Positions 6,247 through 9,251 of a stretch of DNA of 9,251 nt are shown piece by piece; position 1 is the first letter of the stretch, and each line of letters starts with the position of its first letter. Below the pieces are notes generated by a model that did not search any database, was not told the origin of the DNA, and was given only the letters and a program-made list of their open reading frames with translations. The DNA is from Chloroflexota bacterium (GTDB taxonomy: Bacteria; Chloroflexota; Anaerolineae; JACRMK01), in contig JACQEC010000261.1 in NCBI GenBank assembly GCA_016200765.1, positions 1 through 9,251 on the forward strand, given 5' to 3'. The position numbers and the translations under genes are program-made.

Positions 6247-6496
6247 GACACATCATCCAACTTCACCCCAGCCCTCCATGATCTATGATCACGCCCGCCT
6301 TTCCAGCGGCCATTTGATGAAGAAACCATTAATAGGGGCGGTAGTTGGCCTGTGGGGCGCTGTCCGCCGGCAGGGCCGCACAGTTCTTGACCGGCGCGGG
6401 CTGGGCGTTAGGCCGCCTGATCGCGCCAGTTCACTCGCGGCGAAGGCGCATCCATGATCGTTCTCGAGCCTGCCAAGACCCACCGTCTCCGGCTGT

Positions 6497-6516
6497 TATG
6501 CTCTCTGGTGAGCATA
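6497..6516. repeat. Inverted repeat TATGCTC-N6-GAGCATA
   Basis: TATGCTC (6497-6503) and GAGCATA (6510-6516) are perfect 7-bp arms with a 6-base spacer. There is no T-run beside it. It could be a protein-binding dyad or a hairpin in the gene-poor stretch between the HTH gene and the 59-aa gene. Confidence 0.4.
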
Positions 6517-6650
6517 GGTCACAGGAGAGGCGACAGGATAGCACTTCGACCGGCTGTGGATTAGGCGCACCCGCTGGCTATGCCCGGCATCGGCGGCGCG
6601 ACATGGCTTTCGTCAGGCTTAGGTTCAATTTCCCAAAAACGCGTTCGCCT

Positions 6651-6686
6651 GAGTCTATTGGATGGGTCTTGAGTCTATGCGTCTAT
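6651..6686. repeat. Triple GTCTAT direct repeats
   Basis: GAGTCTATTG (6651-6660), GAGTCTATGC (6671-6680) and GTCTATTAAT (6681-6690) share GTCTAT, at spacings of 20 and 8 bases. The same AGTCTAT occurs on the minus strand at 7126-7132, just before the start of the winged-helix gene. The copies therefore flank that gene and could be its binding sites; this is inference from position and a short shared word. Confidence 0.35.
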
Positions 6687-6744
6687 TAATACAGAGGACC
6701 GGACGGGGGTGTCTCATCGCACTTGACAGCGGCGTCTGCTCGGT

Positions 6745-6762
6745 GCGGACACGGGTGTCCGC
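6745..6762. repeat. Palindrome GCGGACAC-GG-GTGTCCGC next to the HTH gene stop
   Basis: The two 8-bp arms are perfect with a 2-base centre, and the repeat abuts the TGA stop of the winged-helix gene at 6763. The minus strand has no T-run after it; on the plus strand TTTTTT follows only after nine or so bases. A near copy (GGACGGGGGTGTC, 6701-6713, 11 of 13 bases equal to 6747-6759) lies 46 bp away. A protein-binding or replication site fits better than an intrinsic terminator. Confidence 0.45.
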
Positions 6763-7122
6763 TCACGCTCGTTTTTTGGCCTTGAGCTTGGTTTTGACGT
6801 CCTTCAAAAGATAGGTGTTGCCGAAGCGCTTATCCGCTCTCATCACCGCGATATATTGGGCGTGGCTCAACTCCGCCAGAAACCGGCGCAGGTGTCGCTC
6901 GCTAATGCCCATATCCGCAGCCATCTGTCGCTGCCCCACGAAGGTGGACTCCTTCTGCCACGCGTAGGACAGGAGCACCGCGTAAGACAATCGGGCGCCG
7001 ATCGACAGCCGCGTATCTCGCAAGACCACGTACGGCAAGGCTGCGAACCCAGCCCGCAGCATCTCGTTCTCGACGAGGATGCGCTCGACCCGTTGTTTGA
7101 CTAAATCCCCGACACGCTCCAT
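6763..7122 (-). CDS. Winged-helix (HTH_36-like) protein, possible replication initiator
   Basis: This 119-aa protein has one winged-helix domain. Residues 42-56 (GARLSYAVLLSYAWQ) form the first helix, QRQMAADMGISERHLRRFLAELSHAQYI (64-91, quoted in parts: QMAADMG then ERHLRRFLAEL) gives the helix-turn-helix, and AVMRADKRFGNTYLL (92-106) gives the wing. The basic tail is KTKLKAKKRA. This is the pattern of HTH_36-type domains found in plasmid and phage replication initiators and in small regulators. Being only one domain, it may be a short initiator, a copy-number regulator, or a regulator of the par genes. It is the third gene after parA and the RHH gene, 47 bp downstream of the latter. No clear Shine-Dalgarno precedes the ATG at 7120-7122. 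The repeats at 6651-6762 lie just past its end, which fits a Rep-like role. Confidence 0.72.
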   Translation of the reverse strand: MERVGDLVKQRVERILVENEMLRAGFAALPYVVLRDTRLSIGARLSYAVLLSYAWQKESTFVGQRQMAADMGISERHLRRFLAELSHAQYIAVMRADKRFGNTYLLKDVKTKLKAKKRA

Positions 7123-7141
7123 AAATATAGACTGATAGCCA

Positions 7142-7183
7142 GCGTGCTAGCAAGCGAGCCTTGGCCCGCTCAGGCTAGCAACG
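7142..7183. repeat. GCTAGCAA repeats between HTH gene and RHH gene
   Basis: GCTAGCAAGC at 7146-7155 and GCTAGCAA at 7174-7181 are direct repeats 28 bases apart. The 18-mer at 7142-7159 is repeated with two or so differences at 7428-7445 inside the RHH gene. They belong to the same set as the inverted copies at 7419-7452 and are candidate binding sites of a partition protein or Rep protein. Confidence 0.45.
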
Positions 7184-7688
7184 CCTCGATCACCCGCGCC
7201 AACACGCTGGCCCCGCCGTTCGCTTGATAATCTTCGAGCAAGAAGTTGACCGCGATGCGGTTGATCTCGTTCTCCGAGGTGCGGATGCCCTGGCGCTTGT
7301 AACTGTAGACGATATCCATCAGCCGGTGCTTCTCCGGCGAGGTGAGCCGCACGAACGACACCTCCTTGCCTACCGTTTTCACGGTCTTGCGGATCTCGTT
7401 GATCAAGCCAGCCGGGTAGCTTGCTAGCGTGCTAACAGGCGAGCTAGCAAGCGGTATTGCCTCTGCTGATTGGGCATCCGGAGTTGGCTCAGGAGACACC
7501 GCGTCATAGGTTGTCGCCGCATCATCGCCAGTGAGCGGTCCTGCGCGTTCTAAGGGCCTCACAGGGGCTGCGGCGGGGGCTATTGAGGGCGGGTCGGTGG
7601 CGACGGCGTGCTCAGGCGGCTTAAAGAACAATGAGCCACCCTTCAATTCGTTGAGGATCGTGTTTTCATCCAGCGTCTTTTTGCTCAT
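7170..7688 (-). CDS. Ribbon-helix-helix ParA partner (putative centromere-binding protein)
   Basis: This 172-aa protein sits directly behind parA and overlaps it by 23 bp, the place of the centromere-binding partner. Residues 1-25 are a short N-terminal segment (MSKKTLDENTILNELKGGSL), which in such partners often stimulates ParA. Residues 26-95 are a Pro/Ala/Ser-rich linker. Residues 110-156 look like a ribbon-helix-helix fold: strand VSFVRLT (110-116), helix SPEKHRLMDIVYSYKRQG, turn, and helix TSENEINRIAVNFLLEDYQ. The family fold is inferred from pattern; no known ParB (HTH/CTPase) motif is seen. The ATG at 7686-7688 has GAGGA eight bases ahead. In partition systems with such partners the protein usually also represses the par promoter. 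Its linker codons contain the GCTAGC inverted repeat at 7419-7452. Confidence 0.72.
   Translation of the reverse strand: MSKKTLDENTILNELKGGSLFFKPPEHAVATDPPSIAPAAAPVRPLERAGPLTGDDAATTYDAVSPEPTPDAQSAEAIPLASSPVSTLASYPAGLINEIRKTVKTVGKEVSFVRLTSPEKHRLMDIVYSYKRQGIRTSENEINRIAVNFLLEDYQANGGASVLARVIEALLA
7419..7452. repeat. 10-bp inverted repeat GCTTGCTAGC/GCTAGCAAGC inside the RHH gene
   Basis: GCTTGCTAGC (7419-7428) and GCTAGCAAGC (7443-7452) are perfect inverted arms with a 14-base spacer that itself holds GCTAAC. The same 10-mer recurs at 7146-7155. The arms fall in the linker part of the coding sequence (Leu-Ala-Ser codons), where protein constraints are loose, so the site could carry a second function such as protein binding. 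Confidence 0.5.
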
Positions 7689-8433
7689 GGAATAGTTCCT
7701 CGATCAGCCGCGCGTAGGCTTCGGCGGATTTGGAATGGGGTGCGAACCCAAAAACATCTTGTTTGCTAAAATGGGCATCGCGCAGATCGGTATTACGGGG
7801 GATGACGGTTTTCAACACCAAGTCGGGGTAGGTCTGGCGGAGAATCTTGAGCGAAGTGCGGCTATTGATGGTCGGGTCGCTCATCGTGAAGAGGTGGCCC
7901 AAGATGGTCAGGCGCGGATTGAAGTAGGTTTTGACCTCCTCAATGGTCTTGGAGAGTTGAACAATCGAATCGAGCTCGAAATAACCCGGCGAGACCACCA
8001 CCAGCACCTGGTCGCTGGCCGTGAACGCGTTGATGGTCAGCCACGAGAGTGCCGGCGGGCAATCGATGAATACGTAATCGTAAGGCCGCTCAATAGCCTC
8101 TAGCGCTTTTTTCAACCGTGCTTCGCGATGATCTTTGGCGGTCGTCAGCTCAATATCCGTGTTGGACAGTAAGATGTGCGATGGCACGATATCCAGATTC
8201 GCCAGCGACGTGTGATGGATGGGCAGCGGTTGCCGCTCCAGAATCGTGACGTAGAGCGTATGCTCCTTGCGCAGGTCGAGATAGTTGGGGATCAGCACCT
8301 TCGAAGAATTGGCTTGGCAGTCAATATCGATCAACAGGACCCGCTTGCCTCTGCGTGCGAGCCCGGCGGAGAGCGAGATGCTGGTTGAGCTTTTGCCCGT
8401 ACCTCCTTTTTGCGATGCGACCGAGATGACCAT
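7666..8433 (-). CDS. parA: ParA-family partition ATPase
   Basis: This 255-aa protein is a ParA/MinD-type deviant Walker ATPase that moves plasmid copies over the nucleoid. The deviant Walker A is KGGTGKSS at residues 9-16, with the signature lysine Lys9 and Lys14. Walker A' is LLIDIDCQANSS (33-44), and Walker B is VFIDCPPALSWLT (121-133). The C-terminal part has PRNTDLRDAHFSKQDVF and HSKSAEAYARLIEEL, as usual for ParA. The protein has no N-terminal HTH, so it resembles the short type Ib ParA (or Soj-like) proteins, which leave autoregulation to the partner. The ATG at 8431-8433 has only a weak Shine-Dalgarno. The RHH partner gene overlaps its 3' end by 23 bp, and the winged-helix gene follows; the three are likely one operon. 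Two inverted repeats and a TTGACA -35 lie upstream at 8441-8534. Confidence 0.95.
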   Translation of the reverse strand: MVISVASQKGGTGKSSTSISLSAGLARRGKRVLLIDIDCQANSSKVLIPNYLDLRKEHTLYVTILERQPLPIHHTSLANLDIVPSHILLSNTDIELTTAKDHREARLKKALEAIERPYDYVFIDCPPALSWLTINAFTASDQVLVVVSPGYFELDSIVQLSKTIEEVKTYFNPRLTILGHLFTMSDPTINSRTSLKILRQTYPDLVLKTVIPRNTDLRDAHFSKQDVFGFAPHSKSAEAYARLIEELFHEQKDAG

Positions 8434-8440
8434 GTTCTAT

Positions 8441-8483
8441 CTAATGGGTTCAGAGCCTACAGCAGGGTATTCCGACCCATTAG
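8441..8483. repeat. Inverted repeat CTAATGGGT/ACCCATTAG in the parA leader
   Basis: CTAATGGGT (8441-8449) and ACCCATTAG (8475-8483) are perfect 9-bp arms with a 25-base spacer; arm centres are 34 bp apart, close to three helical turns. The near arm ends eight bases before the parA start. It is a candidate operator for the ParA partner, or a long hairpin in the parA leader RNA. Confidence 0.55.
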
Positions 8484-8534
8484 TTGACAACGAATATCTA
8501 TGACCATCATGAGCCTTCGACCAGCCGTTGTCAA
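8484..8534. repeat. Inverted repeat TTGACAACG/CGTTGTCAA abutting the first
   Basis: TTGACAACG (8484-8492) and CGTTGTCAA (8526-8534) are perfect 9-bp arms, arm centres 42 bp apart, close to four helical turns. The left arm directly touches the right arm of the CTAATGGGT repeat. Both arms include TTGACA on opposite strands, so -35 hexamers face each other over an ATCATGA centre. Confidence 0.55.
8506..8534 (-). promoter_or_regulatory. Candidate parA promoter
   Basis: On the minus strand a perfect -35 TTGACA (8529-8534) is followed after 17 bases by CATGAT (8506-8511), which matches the -10 consensus at four of six positions. Transcription would begin near 8499, giving a leader of about 65 bases that contains the CTAATGGGT inverted repeat. 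The -35 lies within one arm of the TTGACAACG repeat, so a protein bound there would block it. Confidence 0.45.
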
Positions 8535-9010
8535 GGGTCAAACGACCGCTGGGCCAATAGTGCCCAACTGAAGGACACGCCGACATTCGAGGCCCGTTAC
8601 ATTGCCTAGAGGACGCTGGTGGATCGTCGCATGACACATGGCTGCCGAGGGGCTAGATACGCGCCCGCCTCTCAACAACCCAAGCGTTCTCATAGGTCGT
8701 GGCGCGGCAGAAAGCACATCGCTATACGCTGGTATACTATAGGGTCTGTCACGCTTTCAAGTTCGTGAGCAAGGTGGATCAGAGCCGCATCTTGGGATAC
8801 TGTTATCGGATTCTGTTACCGTTTAGCTTGGCGTATATCTCAAAATCTATAATCTCCAGCCTACACAGGCCCACAACAGAAGGGCCTTTCAAGCCGCGAG
8901 AGGTTTCTCTTGCAGTCCACTGGTCTCAGCGATGATCTACTCTGTTTAGGCCGTCGCCGTACTCTCAATTTGAATTTGCTACCGTACAAGATTTGGGGGT
9001 GATGAATTCG
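8535..9010. other. Region without supported genes next to the transposase end
   Basis: I see no convincing gene in this stretch. A frame at 8699-8935 (78 codons, GTG start) has no ribosome binding site and an unnatural composition. On the plus strand TGGTATACT at 8730-8738 is a good extended -10, but nothing recognisable lies behind it. CTGTTATCG (8800-8808) and CTGTTACCG (8813-8821) form a short 13-base-period repeat. The outer end of the IS element whose transposase stops at 9011 should fall here, probably close to 8900-9000, but I could not identify the terminal inverted repeat because the other end is not in the window. Confidence 0.45.
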
Positions 9011-9251
9011 TCACCATAGTTGGAAAGCGACGGGCAGTCCCAGGTCGTTACTCAAGAAATGGTTCAAGAGGCGCAGTCCCAGCTGAAATAAGCTCAGATC
9101 ACAGCGGTCCGTGCGGTGAATGATTTTGCGCCAGCCATCGTGTTTGGCAATCACGCCCAAGTACACCACCCAGATATAAGCCAAGCAGGCGGCAATCATC
9201 AGACGCGACAATCGCATCGGATCCGATAGATGACTTTTGTGCAGGTTGAAG
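9011..9251 (-). CDS. IS4-type transposase, C-terminal end (cut by window edge)
   Basis: The frame enters from the right edge with FNLHKSHLSDPMRLSRLM and ends at the stop at 9011-9013, giving 79 residues. The order HKSHLSDPMRLSRLMIAA, then CLAYIWVVYLGVIAKHDGW and HRTDRCDLSLFQLGLRLL matches my recollection of the C-terminus of IS4-type DDE transposases common in Chloroflexales; the H-K-S-H segment normally follows the motif with the catalytic Glu, which is outside the window. The Met at 9215-9217 is internal, not the true start. The reading frame seen here is intact, so the element may be active or recently inserted, but completeness cannot be judged. It marks insertion of an IS next to the partition region. 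Confidence 0.8.
   Translation of the reverse strand, partial: FNLHKSHLSDPMRLSRLMIAACLAYIWVVYLGVIAKHDGWRKIIHRTDRCDLSLFQLGLRLLNHFLSNDLGLPVAFQLW

Larger units (their letters stand above)
6257..6762. other. Gene-poor region with short repeats, possible origin or control region
   Basis: About 500 bp without a convincing gene lie between the HTH gene and the 59-aa gene. Visible structure includes a TGATC-TAT-GATCA dyad at 6279-6291, an inverted repeat at 6497-6516, a DnaA-box-like nonamer TGTGGATTA at 6555-6563 (one mismatch to TGTGGATAA), three GTCTAT repeats at 6651-6686, and a 13-bp near repeat ending in a palindrome (6701-6713, 6747-6762). Short repeats beside a Rep-like gene are typical of origins, but no long regular iteron array is present. 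Confidence 0.4.

Noticed and set aside
6192..6266. 24-residue Cys-rich frame on the minus strand (GTG start at 6266) with GGAGGG six or so bases before it
   Set aside because: It overlaps the 59-aa gene start in another frame and its Cys/Trp content comes from a T/G-rich run; chance is the simpler reading, although a leader peptide cannot be excluded.
6345..6689. 114-codon plus-strand frame, and an overlapping 64-codon minus-strand frame at 6289-6483
   Set aside because: Neither has a ribosome binding site or protein-like composition; both cover the repeat-bearing gene-poor region.
6745..6777. Palindrome followed by TTTTTT as a plus-strand intrinsic terminator
   Set aside because: The T-run begins about nine bases beyond the stem and belongs to codons of the minus-strand gene; there is no plus-strand gene upstream that would need it.
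8699..8935. 78-codon plus-strand frame with GTG start
   Set aside because: No Shine-Dalgarno sequence, no recognisable family and irregular codon use; the upstream TATACT at 8733 lies inside the frame rather than before it.
1..9251. CRISPR array, tRNA or rRNA genes
   Set aside because: No regularly spaced repeats of CRISPR length and no sequence resembling conserved tRNA or rRNA segments was seen by eye.

Overview
The window reads as part of a mobile genetic element, a conjugative plasmid or an integrative conjugative element. The host is probably a GC-rich bacterium of the Chloroflexota, in the Chloroflexales (Roseiflexus/Kouleothrix) range. That placement is inference: it rests on my recollection of family combinations (soluble VirD4-like ATPase with a replication-relaxation protein, ArdC-like metallopeptidase, ParA with a ribbon-helix-helix partner, and the C-terminal style of the IS4-type transposase), not on a search.

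Layout, left to right. Positions 1-1434 (minus strand) carry an ArdC-like metalloprotein gene, an 88-aa protein of unknown function, and the first 79 residues of a TraG/VirD4-like ATPase that runs off the left edge. This unit seems to have its own extended -10 promoter. A minus-strand intrinsic terminator at 1594-1626 separates it from a second minus-strand operon at 1684-4224: a 72-aa membrane protein, a 484-aa VirD4/TraG-type ATPase without membrane segments, and a replication-relaxation family protein, with overlapping gene ends. A roughly 300-bp divergent region (4225-4522) with overlapping inverted repeats separates this operon from a plus-strand gene for a 391-aa protein with a helix-turn-helix region followed by TPR-like helices. 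This is the obvious candidate regulator of the transfer operon.

Positions 5791-6235 hold two small minus-strand genes of unknown function, the first with a near-perfect ribosome binding site. A gene-poor stretch (6257-6762) follows, with short direct and inverted repeats and one DnaA-box-like site. The replication/partition module is on the minus strand at 6763-8433: parA, a ribbon-helix-helix partner gene overlapping it by 23 bp, and a small winged-helix protein resembling plasmid or phage replication initiators. Repeats built on GCTAGCAA lie in and just after the partner gene, and two abutting 9-bp inverted repeats lie upstream of parA. Both are candidate partition or operator sites.

Positions 8434-9010 contain no convincing gene. 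At the right edge is the C-terminal end of an IS4-type transposase, which continues outside the window.

Taken together, the ParA module would maintain the element, the two ATPases and the replication-relaxation protein would serve DNA transfer or processing, ArdC would protect or act on incoming single-stranded DNA, and the HTH-TPR protein would set when the transfer genes are expressed. The last statement is inference from gene arrangement.
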